Under the pieces are notes generated by a model, which did not search any database, was not told where the DNA came from, and saw nothing but the letters and a program-made list of their open reading frames with translations. This document shows positions 28,911 to 38,453 of a stretch of DNA of 64,000 nt, piece by piece. The stretch spans positions 744,001 through 808,000 of the forward strand of contig NZ_CP037422.1 in the NCBI RefSeq assembly GCF_007748175.1, read 5' to 3'. A program made the position numbers and the translations under genes. Numbering within the stretch: the stretch's first letter is position 1; each line of letters begins with the position of its first letter. Source of the DNA: Gimesia aquarii. Its GTDB lineage: Bacteria > Planctomycetota > Planctomycetia > Planctomycetales > Planctomycetaceae.

Positions 28911-30893
28911 TTAGGCAACTTTTTTCATTAAAACGACATCCAGAGCATCTGCACGGGTACAGGCTTCCCAGTACTCTTTAAATTCCTGATATTGATCTTC
29001 AAACACAATACCCCCTCGATGGTCCACTTCGCGTTTGCAAATGAGACATGAACCTTCGACAAATACGGATGCCTGATAACGCCCCCACTTACATTCCAGT
29101 TCATGTGAGTAAGGCAATCCATAACCTTGATATCCTGGAGGGATTTCAATTTTGTGATCATCGGTGAACCGAACAGGGTTGGGAGTTTGTAACGCTGAAG
29201 TTCTTTTTTGGACATTTACCAGACCAACGGTATGCATTGATCCTATCCAGGGGATGCGAAAAAGAATGATATCTTCAATCTGTCGGGACCATTTCTCCAG
29301 TGTAGTCCGGTAGGTATAGCTTACTTTTTTAGAAATATCTTTGAGGCTGATAAATCGAGGTGATTCAATTCTGGCTCCTGTCAGATGAGCCGCTAGTTCT
29401 TTTTCCAGGGTGAGTGCCGTAGATTCTACATTTCGGTTCACATATTTCAAACGAAGTTCCATGGCGGTATCGCCGGTCGTTGTTACTTCAGCTGTGAACT
29501 GATAACTGCAATCTTCTGACAAAACACCATGACAGACGCGATTGATTTGATGACTTTGAGAACCACGATCAGGAATCGTGGTCAGTTCGCCGCCATTGGA
29601 GTTCAGGAGTAGCGCCTGAGTACCTTGATCGTTTGTTGGCAGATCTTTAAATGTAACAGGTCCACCAGCAGGGTCTAACCAAAGACGCTTTCCATTTTCC
29701 AAGTCAACACAAACGATGGCGTGGTCAAATCGTGCTCCCGGTAAAAAAGAGACTGAGCCGTTCATACGTGTAAGAAGGATTGCGATGTTACATTTGATTT
29801 CCAGATGTCTCAGCATGGAAACCATCAGAGATGATTTATCTTTACAGTCGCCTCGCATGTCCTCCAGCATGGAACCCACTTCACGCGTCTTTTCCAGGTT
29901 CAGTTCATTAGGGTGTCGTCCATACCTGACGTCTTCAGAAGAGTACTTATATATCGAATAGAGTTTCTCTTCTTCACTCTGATCTTCCTGCGTGAGTTCT
30001 TCGGACAATTTCTGAATTTGGGAAGGTGTTTTTTGAGGTGGATCCAGATCCTGCATGTAAAATTTTGTGACCGGCTCCCAGGAAGACAGTGTTGTAAAAT
30101 CGACCCATGGTAAGACATCCCTTGGATGAGGAGTACCATCATCTGTTTCATAACCGGGGACATCACGCATGTCCCACTGGTAGACATGATATTTTCCCTG
30201 TTTCCATTTCTCAGGCGCTTGTTCTGTGAGATGCAATTTAAACTCAAACGAAAACGGCTCGGCGATGGCGACAGTAAAACGCAGTCTACGACAAGGAATT
30301 GCAAAGCGCAAAAACTCTTGCCCCCACATACAGGCCGCAATTCGGTCTGGAGTAAAAAAATCTTGTTGCTCTTCGAATTCAACCGTCACACCTGGTCGAA
30401 GTGGATAAAAGTTTAAATAAGTTTGTCCATATGGTTGAACGACTTTTTTGGCTTTCTTAGAACTCCCATCGGGGAGATGGACTTTGGCTGTTTGAATTTT
30501 ATAAAGTGAGGTTTGGCGATCATAAAAACGGTAGACTTCATCCCATTGTGCTAACGATTCATTTGCATGAAGTTTTGTCAGATTATGCGCGCGTCTTGTG
30601 ATTGTTCCATCTCGATGTAACACACAAACGGAATCGGATAAGAGAATGTATTCTCCCCAATGTTGTAATTCTTCTTCAGAAACTTCCGGCTGACAGACTT
30701 CTTGATATGGGATGCGTGTTGCAAAGGAAAACGTGCTACGCGCCATTTTAAATCGGGTGCGCCAAAGCTTACGTTTTGGTTTCAAAGTCAATACTTTACT
30801 GCTTTGATTCAATGCGGATGATTCTTTCAGTCTGCTGAAAATTGATAAGCGGTGCCTGGGCAATTGTAGCGTTAAAGCAAGTCCAGATGCCAC
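28911..30893 (-). CDS. DUF3857 / transglutaminase-like domain protein
   Basis: A 660-residue protein with a DUF3857-type N-terminal domain (about residues 50-290), followed by a transglutaminase core. The catalytic Cys350 lies in RGDCKDKSSLMVSML, the His in ARFDHAIVCV and the Asp in LWLDPAGG. A DUF3858-like C-terminal domain follows. Proteins of this type are papain-fold hydrolases or transferases, often linked to envelope or peptide metabolism. No clear signal peptide is seen: the first 48 residues are basic and start at GTG, and ATG 30746 (MARSTFSF) is a plausible alternative start. It stands alone. Confidence 0.87.
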   Translation of the reverse strand: MASGLALTLQLPRHRLSIFSRLKESSALNQSSKVLTLKPKRKLWRTRFKMARSTFSFATRIPYQEVCQPEVSEEELQHWGEYILLSDSVCVLHRDGTITRRAHNLTKLHANESLAQWDEVYRFYDRQTSLYKIQTAKVHLPDGSSKKAKKVVQPYGQTYLNFYPLRPGVTVEFEEQQDFFTPDRIAACMWGQEFLRFAIPCRRLRFTVAIAEPFSFEFKLHLTEQAPEKWKQGKYHVYQWDMRDVPGYETDDGTPHPRDVLPWVDFTTLSSWEPVTKFYMQDLDPPQKTPSQIQKLSEELTQEDQSEEEKLYSIYKYSSEDVRYGRHPNELNLEKTREVGSMLEDMRGDCKDKSSLMVSMLRHLEIKCNIAILLTRMNGSVSFLPGARFDHAIVCVDLENGKRLWLDPAGGPVTFKDLPTNDQGTQALLLNSNGGELTTIPDRGSQSHQINRVCHGVLSEDCSYQFTAEVTTTGDTAMELRLKYVNRNVESTALTLEKELAAHLTGARIESPRFISLKDISKKVSYTYRTTLEKWSRQIEDIILFRIPWIGSMHTVGLVNVQKRTSALQTPNPVRFTDDHKIEIPPGYQGYGLPYSHELECKWGRYQASVFVEGSCLICKREVDHRGGIVFEDQYQEFKEYWEACTRADALDVVLMKKVA

Positions 30894-31051
30894 TATAAGA
30901 GGAGTAGGGTTCTTTTCTGATTCTTACTCAGTAAAGTGGCTCAAGTTAAAGATTTTGAAATACGCGAGCAGTAGAAATAGAAGAAGCGACCGAAATTTCG
31001 ATCGCTTCTTACTCGTTATGGCTTGTTGTCTCCAAATACTAAAAAGGACGA

Positions 31052-31291
31052 TTATCGTTTCCTTTTAGCAGCTTTTTTCTTCTTTGGAGCGGCTTTTTTC
31101 TTCTTCACTGCTTTTTTCTTAGCCTTTTTCTTTGGAGCGGCTTTTTTCTTAGCAGCTTTTTTCTTCTTTGGAGCAGCTTTCTTCTTAGCAGCTTTCTTCT
31201 TCACTGCTTTTTTCTTCTTTACTGCTTTTTTCTTCTTTGGAGCAGCCTTTTTCTTTGGTGCTGCTTTTTTCTTTGCCTTTTTCTTTGCCAC
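31052..31291 (-). CDS. Lysine/alanine-rich histone H1-like protein
   Basis: A 79-residue protein composed almost wholly of AKKKAAPKKK-type units. GTG 31291 is the start because GGAGGA at 31299-31304 lies 7 bases upstream; a longer frame from 31369 lacks such a site. The composition (Lys, Ala, Pro, with no acidic residues) matches bacterial histone H1-like/AlgP-type DNA-binding tails. It probably binds DNA or RNA by charge and may help compact the nucleoid. The DNA is correspondingly repetitive. Confidence 0.8.
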   Translation of the reverse strand: MAKKKAKKKAAPKKKAAPKKKKAVKKKKAVKKKAAKKKAAPKKKKAAKKKAAPKKKAKKKAVKKKKAAPKKKKAAKRKR

Positions 31292-31846
31292 CGCAAATCC
31301 TCCTTTGAGAGTTAAACGAGGGCTGCCTTGCCGCTGGCTCCGGGCTATAAGTCGGCAAAGGTCTGCCACAACGAATAAGAATTGAGTTTGTCAACCTTGA
31401 CAAACCCCGATGTTTGCCCTTGTTGAGAATGAAGTATCATGAGATCAAACGATTTCTAAATTGACACTCATTACACAATAAGGACTTACATCCATTTAAT
31501 GTGGATCATCGTAAATATTTCCTAAAATTCTGCAAGTCATTTATTTTGTGAAATGACTATTTTTGGCTTGTTGTAAAGACACGCGTACTTTGTGATTCCA
31601 CTTAAAATCGTAGCGTTTAAGTAATGATTTCATTAAACGCAACGTATAAGTTATAAAAAGAGAGGTTGATTTAACACTACTATAATAGCGTGAAAACAAC
31701 CTCTTTGATGTTTTTAAAATCAGTTTGTTTATAAAAAGTTGTTTGAAAAAAACAGCAGAAGCGTTTTCAAAAAAGCATAAAAAGTACGTCAAATTTTTTT
31801 TGCTGTTTTCTGAAATTTTTTTGCTTGATCGCTTTTTTTGAGCGTT
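31292..31846. other. AT-rich intergenic region, no gene supported
   Basis: About 550 AT-rich bases between the H1-like gene and the isomerase-like gene. A minus-strand frame at 31541-31792 encodes a Phe/Lys/Ser-rich peptide typical of AT-rich noncoding DNA and lacks a ribosome-binding site. Long T and A tracts at about 31790-31840 lie just past the isomerase stop, but no convincing terminator hairpin was found. Confidence 0.4.
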
Positions 31847-32668
31847 TCAGACGCTTTCCCAGACATCTTTCATGTAACGAAAACTATCGCGCGCGATCAA
31901 TTCTGCGCCTGGTTCATAATCAAAAACTTCAACAGAGATCCATCCTCGATAGCGACTTTCCTTCAGCGCTTTAAAGATGGGATGATAATCTGTCTCGCCC
32001 ATTCCTGGTCCCAGGAGGTTAGAATCATTCACATGAAAGTGCCCTACTTTTGTATCATACTTCTGAATTAATTCAGGAATGGATTCTGTTTCTGCACCCA
32101 ACATAGCTTTCACATCTTGATGTAAAACAAAATTATCGGCTTGAACCATATCAATCAGCTTCATGGCATCTGCACAGGTATTTATAAAATTGGTTTCTTT
32201 GGTTGTGAGTGGTTCCATGCAAATACGCACACCGCGCTCTGCAATTGCAGGTAGGCTGTTTTGGAAAACTTCTGCGGCATTTTCGTATGCTTGCTCGGCT
32301 GACATGCCTTCTTCAATATCGCGTTGAAAAGGAGAACCAAACACCATTAAGTCACCACCAAGATCGGCACAAAGATTCCCCAGCTCGATGAGATAGTCTG
32401 CTGTGTTTTTTTTGATCTCCGTATTGTTAGTGGTCAAGTGTAACCCTTCTGTTTTTGCCAGAAGCCAATGCAGACCAATGATTTCCAAATCACGGTCTTC
32501 AGCAGTTTTGCGGATTGCAGCTCGTTGTTCTGCAGAAATATCTGAGGGGCGGTCTGCAAAAGCGAATGGCGCTAATTCAATTCCTTTGTAGCCGATTTCG
32601 GCAATCAGATTACATTGTTTTTCCCAGTCCCAATCAACAAACAATTCCTGGCAAATCGCAAACTTCAT
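31847..32668 (-). CDS. Sugar phosphate isomerase/epimerase-like TIM barrel protein
   Basis: A 273-residue protein of the xylose isomerase-like TIM barrel (AP endonuclease 2) superfamily. The start MKFAICQELFVDWDWEKQCNLIAEIGYKG and the motifs ICMEPLTTKETNF, VLHQDVKAM, KVGHFHVNDSN and GWISVEVFDYEPG provide the family's metal-binding Glu/Asp/His residues at strand ends. Related proteins act on sugars or inositols, often next to Gfo/Idh/MocA dehydrogenases; a related oxidoreductase occurs at 41285, but not adjacently. The substrate cannot be told from sequence. It is preceded by a GAG-type Shine-Dalgarno. Confidence 0.9.
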   Translation of the reverse strand: MKFAICQELFVDWDWEKQCNLIAEIGYKGIELAPFAFADRPSDISAEQRAAIRKTAEDRDLEIIGLHWLLAKTEGLHLTTNNTEIKKNTADYLIELGNLCADLGGDLMVFGSPFQRDIEEGMSAEQAYENAAEVFQNSLPAIAERGVRICMEPLTTKETNFINTCADAMKLIDMVQADNFVLHQDVKAMLGAETESIPELIQKYDTKVGHFHVNDSNLLGPGMGETDYHPIFKALKESRYRGWISVEVFDYEPGAELIARDSFRYMKDVWESV

Positions 32669-33059
32669 GTAAGTATCTCACTTTACTATGGAAAAGATTT
32701 CAGAGTGAATTCATCCCTTTGAGGATAGCAGGCTGTCAATGTTTCATCGAGGTATAACAAGGTTTCTCTTAGATCAGTTTTGAAGATTGCTATCACAGGA
32801 GTTACGTCACATTTCCAGTAACCGAGTTTCGAGTACTGAATCAGTCGAATGCGCGGTTTTATATCGAAGGAGAACTCAACAGTGTATCGATTGTAGTGAT
32901 CGAACGGTTTGTGGTGACCACTGAGAAAAGAATGAGTAGTAAGACAAAGTGGAATAGGTGTATCGGTTAAGAGATGACAAGTTTAGTGACGAAGTAGATT
33001 TTAACTGTATCCAGTTTTCAATTTTGTTTGCTGAAATGAATAAGTAGAGGAATAGACCA
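32669..33059. other. Intergenic region before the YTV-like gene
   Basis: About 390 bases form a divergent gap between the isomerase-like gene (minus) and the cysteine-rich gene (plus). No promoter of good quality was recognised. The small inverted repeat GTGGTGACCAC near 32911-32921 is the only structure noticed. Confidence 0.35.
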
Positions 33060-34421
33060 ATGAAAAATACAACCTGGATTCCCCTTCTGGCGGCCGCAAT
33101 GATAATGGCCTGCTTTGGAGAGAATGCCCAGGCAGGCTACCTGGGAGCAGGTAGTTATAACTGTTGTCCCACAGAAGCATGTGCATCCTGTGGTGATTAT
33201 AGCGCTGCCAAACAATGTTCAAATACCTGTTACAAGACAGTCATTGATACTGTCTGGGAAAAGCAGAACTACACCTGTCAAAAAACAGTGTATGATACGA
33301 TCTGCGAAAAAGTTCCTGTTCAATACACCAAGAATGTTTACAAGACCTGCTACCGTGATGAATGCTATACGGTTTGCAAGCCTGTCTACAAAACTTGCTA
33401 TCGAGACGTTTGCTACAAAGTCTGTCGTCCCGTTTACAAGACCTGTTATCGCACAGTAACCTGCAAACGCAGACGGCCCGTTTATAATACTTGCTACCGC
33501 GATGTATGCTACTCGGTATGTAAGCCTGTTTATAACACTTGCTATCGCGACGTTTGTTACACAGTAAGACGTCCAATTTGCGAAACTCACTATCGGGATG
33601 TCTGCTGCACGATTTACAAAACAAAATACAAAACCTGTTACCGGGATGTCTGTCGTACTGTTTGCAAGCCTGTTCATACCTGGCATAACGTTGAAGTTTG
33701 CTGTGGTGAATGGAAAACAACCACAGAACACTGCCCCGGACCAGTCGTTGAAAAATGTATCTGTGAACCAGGGACCTGGGAATATGATTGCAGCTCATGC
33801 TGCCCGATCTACAAGCCCGGTTGCTGCAAAACAGTGAAAGTTCAGTGTCCTGGAACAACAATTTGCCGACGTATCTGGTGTCCCAAGACGGTGACCAGAA
33901 AGGTTTGCTGCACAACTTACCAGCGCGAAGTAAAGCACGAGCGGGTTCCTTACACAGTATGTGAGCGAGTTCCTTGCACGATTACCAAAAAGGTGCCTTA
34001 CACATGTGTTCGTTATGAGTGTGAAACACGAACCAAGAGAGTTCCTTACACAACCTGCAAGATGGTACGCGAATGCCGCACTCGGAAAGTTCCTTACACG
34101 ACTTGCTGCTGGAAGGAAGAATGTGTTACTAAACAGGTTCCTTATACAACTTGCACTATGGTTTCAGAATGCCGAACCAGAAAGGTTCCTTATACCACCT
34201 GTAGCTATGAGCAAAAGACCTGTACCCGAAAAGTTCCTTACACAACTTGTCAGCAAGTGTGCTGCACGAGATATGTAACGCGAACCAAATGTGTGCCACG
34301 AACTGTTTGTGTCACGAAAACACGATGTGTGCCAAGACAAGTCTGCCGTAAAGTGCCTGTCTGCTGCCCCGCGCCAAAGACATGCACTGCACCGGCTCCC
34401 AAGACTTGTGTCAGCAACTAG
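33060..34421 (+). CDS. Secreted cysteine-rich repeat protein, YTV-type wall protein
   Basis: A 453-residue exported protein. The signal peptide MKNTTWIPLLAAAMIMACFGENAQA ends in AQA. The mature part has two repeat blocks. The first (about residues 90-210) has roughly seven 16-residue units of the type VYKTCYRDVCYTVCKP. The second (about residues 295-400) has about eight units of the type KVPYTTCxxxxECxTR. Cys, Tyr, Thr, Val and basic residues dominate. This matches the cysteine-rich 'YTV' proteins known from planctomycete cell walls (described from Rhodopirellula), which are thought to be cross-linked by disulfides into the proteinaceous wall. AGAGGA precedes the ATG. Confidence 0.82.
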   Translation: MKNTTWIPLLAAAMIMACFGENAQAGYLGAGSYNCCPTEACASCGDYSAAKQCSNTCYKTVIDTVWEKQNYTCQKTVYDTICEKVPVQYTKNVYKTCYRDECYTVCKPVYKTCYRDVCYKVCRPVYKTCYRTVTCKRRRPVYNTCYRDVCYSVCKPVYNTCYRDVCYTVRRPICETHYRDVCCTIYKTKYKTCYRDVCRTVCKPVHTWHNVEVCCGEWKTTTEHCPGPVVEKCICEPGTWEYDCSSCCPIYKPGCCKTVKVQCPGTTICRRIWCPKTVTRKVCCTTYQREVKHERVPYTVCERVPCTITKKVPYTCVRYECETRTKRVPYTTCKMVRECRTRKVPYTTCCWKEECVTKQVPYTTCTMVSECRTRKVPYTTCSYEQKTCTRKVPYTTCQQVCCTRYVTRTKCVPRTVCVTKTRCVPRQVCRKVPVCCPAPKTCTAPAPKTCVSN

Positions 34422-34471
34422 TCAAAGAGAAGCCAGAAGCGCTTTCAGTAATTGAAAATTGAAACTGCGAG

Positions 34472-34505
34472 AGGGCGGTTGATCTCGAATCAACCGCCCT
34501 TTTTG
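34472..34505 (+). terminator. Rho-independent terminator of the YTV-like gene
   Basis: A perfect 12-base stem AGGGCGGTTGAT / ATCAACCGCCCT with loop CTCGA is followed by a T-run. It lies about 50 bases after the stop. Confidence 0.92.
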
Positions 34506-34661
34506 TATTTTCCTATCGTGATTCAATCAATGCAGAATCAGTAAGATCATCGAGCCGCTTATATCAAATCTATTGTCGACTTATCAATTTCGTGCTAAGG
34601 AATAAGAAGTGACGTATGATGATTACATTCCATCGTGTAATGGAAATTCATTGAGTGAAAA

Positions 34662-35099
34662 CTAATCTGGTAGGATTTGAAATAAATAGGACATCAAAAT
34701 AAGAGCCCTGCCACTCCAGGCAAAAGTTCTAATCCAATTAGTCACAACCAGGGCTCGGTGATGTACAGGATCAAAACCGGAAGATAATGCATGATGTCGT
34801 GGGACCTGTAATAGAGCGGTAGAGAACCAGACAACGAACAGTAATGCGACACCACCCCAGGTGTAGTACGGGCCCATTCCGGCAGGGGGCCAATATACGA
34901 TCGCCACTGTTGTCGCAGCTTCGATCAGCATCATGGGGCCTACTACCAGCGTTGTACGCAATTGGTGGGCTTGTTGGTACTTTGCGAAACTTGATCTACC
35001 TACTAGATCGTACATGGGATAGTGAACGATTTGAACAAACCAGATCAATCCAACCATGTAGAATGTGGAAATCAGTTGTAGTAAAAAAAGCGTTTTCAA
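34662..35099 (-). CDS. Hypothetical four-helix membrane protein
   Basis: A 145-residue integral membrane protein with four hydrophobic segments (about residues 4-24, 53-71, 80-100, 122-142). It contains HYPMYDLVG and a conserved-looking VPRHHALSSGFDPVHHRALV loop with several His. The TTG start at 35099 is chosen because GAGAGGA lies about 9 bases upstream. No family was recognised with certainty; the His-rich loop could bind a metal or haem, but this is a guess. It stands next to a convergent terminator and a minus-strand hydrolase gene. Confidence 0.7.
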   Translation of the reverse strand: MKTLFLLQLISTFYMVGLIWFVQIVHYPMYDLVGRSSFAKYQQAHQLRTTLVVGPMMLIEAATTVAIVYWPPAGMGPYYTWGGVALLFVVWFSTALLQVPRHHALSSGFDPVHHRALVVTNWIRTFAWSGRALILMSYLFQILPD

Positions 35100-35206
35100 A
35101 AAGTCATCCTCTCCTGTAATGAGTTTTTTAAGGGGAGTGCTTCCTGAGAATCATTTTATCTATATTGAAAAAATATCATTTCCACTTGTGTTTTATACTT
35201 CTGTTT

Positions 35207-36274
35207 TTAACTTCCGCGTTGATTCTTATTACACCGCGGATCCATAAGGACCGGTTTTCCTGTTTTTTCGATTGGGTGTGTAAAGAGATATTTCCAGACT
35301 TGTTCGTGAATGTATTTCCCTTTCGCATCTTTGCCGGCATTGCCACCGGGAACTACAGACGAGTGGGCGCGGCGGGTATTTTTCTTCACATCAAAGTCCG
35401 TAATCAACCGTCGTGTGTTCGCATATGGGGGCTTTGCTTTATCGACATTGACGATTGGACCATATTTGTGCAGGCCAATCAGTTCCCAGGAACGGCAGTA
35501 ATGATCTGCAGTCCAGCCGCCGTCCAGTACATGCGAAAAACCGAAATAGCGATTGGTGGGTGTTGCGGAAGGGAGTGTTTGCCAGTTCTGCAACTGATCT
35601 CGCGGGCCGCAAAACATCACCACGCGTCCGACCTTCTGATGTTTAGCAAAACGGGCGGCGGTCGTTGAGCCATGAGAACTACCGGCCATGATGACATCTT
35701 CCCAGCGCAAATCGTTTCCGTCCGGTGTCAGATAAAAATCCCATTTGCCTTGCGGATTCTTTTTCGCTAGCCACTTCACAAACTGCAATGCGCGTTCTTT
35801 CATGCCATCCGGTTTGGGAATGTCAACCTGATTGCTGAAATTTTCGCCGGTTGCTGCTTCCAGTCGCACATTACCTCGGCAGGATTCTCCCACTGGTTGT
35901 TCACGGCAGACTTTTGAAAACCAGCGGTTAGCGTAGTGTACTTGTATTGCGTGTAGACCATAGCTGGAGAGTCGATCAAAAAGTTGGCTGTTATAGCCCA
36001 TCAGCCAGATAACCAGTTTGCCACGTGGTTTCACTCTAGTATCGACAACGGCATGTTCAAGATCCTGTACCTTACCACCAGATTTAAAAACATAGCCGAG
36101 TTCTGGATGTTCTTTCGTGCGCGGATCTATTTCGCTGGCACGAGCTTCCAGTTTGTATTCTTGTGGCTTGGGATCGGTATAGTCGAGTTTCCGATCTTCC
36201 TCAGCCCCAAGGCTATTGCTAAGCAATTGCGTGAGCACTATGAATACAAGCAACGATTTCAAATTCATGTTCAT
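35207..36274 (-). CDS. Secreted alpha/beta hydrolase-like protein
   Basis: A 355-residue exported protein with signal peptide MNMNLKSLLVFIVLTQLLSNSLGA. The nucleophile elbow GSSHGS (within VIMAGSSHGSTTAARFAKH) places the catalytic Ser near residue 200; the family's Asp and His are not certain. Strand-like VIWLMGYNS and RVVMFCGPRD flank it, as in the alpha/beta hydrolase fold. It acts outside the cytoplasm, probably on an ester. The substrate is unknown. Two ATGs (36274 and 36268) are both possible starts. Confidence 0.78.
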   Translation of the reverse strand: MNMNLKSLLVFIVLTQLLSNSLGAEEDRKLDYTDPKPQEYKLEARASEIDPRTKEHPELGYVFKSGGKVQDLEHAVVDTRVKPRGKLVIWLMGYNSQLFDRLSSYGLHAIQVHYANRWFSKVCREQPVGESCRGNVRLEAATGENFSNQVDIPKPDGMKERALQFVKWLAKKNPQGKWDFYLTPDGNDLRWEDVIMAGSSHGSTTAARFAKHQKVGRVVMFCGPRDQLQNWQTLPSATPTNRYFGFSHVLDGGWTADHYCRSWELIGLHKYGPIVNVDKAKPPYANTRRLITDFDVKKNTRRAHSSVVPGGNAGKDAKGKYIHEQVWKYLFTHPIEKTGKPVLMDPRCNKNQRGS

Positions 36275-36501
36275 AAACCAGAATAGAGACAGTTAACCAG
36301 ATGGGACCACTCCCATACTGAATATATTCCAGATGACTATGAATTCCTACTCTGTTACTTTGCTCTAGTCAAAACTTTAAAGAGAAAGAACGTTCTGATT
36401 ATGAAAGCAAAGGAATCGTTTACGGATTAATACACGCGCACTTGAATCCAAAGATCATCCGAAATTTGAAACGAGGCTACTCTACTGGCATCAGATGTTC
36501 T

Positions 36502-38010
36502 TTAGAACATCCCTCCGAACGTTTCTAAAAAGAACGAGCTAACACTGGAAGGGTCATCGTAGTGCCACATCGTACGAATGAGATCATACATCATGATAGT
36601 ACAGATCCCTAACAATAACGTGGAGATTCCAAGAGCGGCAAATGTACCTGCTCCCCATTCCGGTTCAGGTGCCATGGCTGCAGACCGACCACCACTAAAA
36701 CCTGCGGGGGCGACAAATTCTGCATGACTTTCTCCACTTTGGAATGAGTCATCGAAATCGTCATCGTCTGCATCATAGATGTCATCAAAGTCGTCTTCGT
36801 CGTCATCGAAGGCGTCAGACAGCATTGAATCATCGCTGGCGAACTCATCATCGTCGTCGTCATCGAAGAGACCTGACTCACTGTCTTCATCATCGGAATC
36901 CAGAATTACTGAGCCAGATGATCCTCCCACATCGCCGTCCTCATTCAGCATAAGCACACTGGTGTCGGCACTGGAATCGGACAGGTCAAAATTACTGTCT
37001 TCATCATCCTCAAGAGAGGGAATTTCTAATGTTGCGTCTTTGTCACCACCGGGAGTCATCATGGGGACCGTTTTATCAACATCATCGACATCCATTGGCT
37101 CCAGCGAAATTCCACTGTCAGCAGTAATGGAAATATCTTCGTCATCTTCCAGAGATAACCCGCTGGAATCTTCATCAACGAGTGAAATGCCACTTTCGTC
37201 GGCGCCTTCAAGTGATATTCCACTATCAAGGGGGCCAGCCAAGGAAATGCCACTATCCGATGCAAGAGAGATGCCACTATCTTCCGCCAGAATTGATGAG
37301 TCTCCGTCATCTTCCTGGATCAAAGCCACATCACTGTCACTACCGAGATCGAAGTCATCGTTGCCTACTAGAGCAACATCACTTTCACTGTTAGCTAAAT
37401 CTGAGTTGTCGGCTACCAGTTTGACATCACTGTCACTACCCTCTTCGAGGTCTAGAGTTTCAAAGTCCGGTTCAGAGTCAGCATCGACCAGTTTGACATC
37501 ACTGTCGCTGCTGAGATCAATACTGGAATCATCTGTTAGTCTGACATCGCTGTCTGAATCTTCTCCTACGGCAACCAGCTCCGGTTCACTGTCTAGTTGT
37601 AGTTCATCGCCATCATCAACAACCAGCCGTACATCACTATCGGAACTGCTCAATTCAATGGGAGAATCCTCTTCCTCTTCATCATGCACACTCCCACGAA
37701 TCACTGTTGCTTGTTCGCCGACCTCATCCTCATCAATCACACTATCTGAGCCGCTGGTAATGTCCCCTTCTTCCATAATGGCTGAGCCAAACGGGTCATC
37801 ATCGTCTTCACCCGACATTAGAGGAATCGCGGGATCAGAATCAGCCTGAAACGAACGTCCAAGTTCGTCAATATCCTCCATGCGAAACTTCCACGCGCCT
37901 CTATCTGCAAATCCGCGAATTTCGCCATTCTCTCTGAGGCGATTTAATTCATCTGTTTCCATGCCAAGCTGAGCAGCAGCTTCTTCAAGATTGAGATATT
38001 TTTTGGCCAT
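36502..38010 (-). CDS. Membrane-anchored helix-turn-helix protein with acidic DSDV/DSGISL repeats
   Basis: A 502-residue protein of three parts. Residues 1-55 (MAKKYLNLEEAAAQLGMETDEL, GEIRGFADRGAWKFRMEDIDEL) match the excisionase/MerR-like DNA-binding domain HTH_17. The middle is highly acidic and consists of at least six SDSDVRLV-type and about seven DSGISL-type units, then an Asp/Glu run. Near the C-terminus a hydrophobic stretch (GTFAALGISTLLLGICTIMMYDLI) is a probable transmembrane helix. A transcription factor tethered to the membrane by an acidic linker is the simplest reading. The acidic centre creates long meaningless frames on the opposite strand. Function is unknown. Confidence 0.82.
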   Translation of the reverse strand: MAKKYLNLEEAAAQLGMETDELNRLRENGEIRGFADRGAWKFRMEDIDELGRSFQADSDPAIPLMSGEDDDDPFGSAIMEEGDITSGSDSVIDEDEVGEQATVIRGSVHDEEEEDSPIELSSSDSDVRLVVDDGDELQLDSEPELVAVGEDSDSDVRLTDDSSIDLSSDSDVKLVDADSEPDFETLDLEEGSDSDVKLVADNSDLANSESDVALVGNDDFDLGSDSDVALIQEDDGDSSILAEDSGISLASDSGISLAGPLDSGISLEGADESGISLVDEDSSGLSLEDDEDISITADSGISLEPMDVDDVDKTVPMMTPGGDKDATLEIPSLEDDEDSNFDLSDSSADTSVLMLNEDGDVGGSSGSVILDSDDEDSESGLFDDDDDDEFASDDSMLSDAFDDDEDDFDDIYDADDDDFDDSFQSGESHAEFVAPAGFSGGRSAAMAPEPEWGAGTFAALGISTLLLGICTIMMYDLIRTMWHYDDPSSVSSFFLETFGGMF

Positions 38011-38453
38011 TGTGGCGCGACTCCGACATCAATGATGTTAGTTGAAAATGGAAGTAACATTATTCGTCATCGGATCATTAACTGAGAAAGATCAGTAAGA
38101 TCAAATCCGAAAACCAATAGGCGAATGCCTTTACGAAGAACTTATGGGTTCTTTTGATAATGTCAGTGACACCTTTACCTTCTTCATGAAATCTGATTCG
38201 AAACAGAATTTGCCATAAAGAAGCCTATGTGAACTGCTCTACTTATCTATTTTTATTCTAAAATAGAACAGGTCGGTTGCAAGTACCAACTTGTTCTTTG
38301 GAACGATCTTCGACAACAAATGTGAAAACGAATCGTTTGTCCACTTTTTTCACATGCGGATATTCTAAGACAAATCAATTAAACTGGTTATAGTGACTTT
38401 GATTCAATAGTCCTTTTGCCGGAAATCACGACAACCAAAGTTTTTATGCACGC
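38011..38453. other. Intergenic region, nothing recognised
   Basis: About 440 bases lie between the PspA-like gene and the helix-turn-helix protein gene, both read on the minus strand. It should hold the promoter of the latter. No motif strong enough to name was found. Confidence 0.3.

Noticed and set aside
31541..31792. Minus-strand frame of 83 codons
   Set aside because: Phe/Lys/Ser-rich translation of AT-rich DNA without a ribosome-binding site.
33330..34300. Tandem DNA repeats considered as a possible CRISPR array
   Set aside because: The repeats are in-frame parts of a Cys-rich protein without distinct spacers and with codon-level variation.
36779..37849. Long plus-strand frame of 356 codons rich in Ser
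   Set aside because: It is the antisense image of the acidic repeats (GAT/GAA/TCA codons) of the minus-strand helix-turn-helix gene; the real gene has a domain and a membrane segment.
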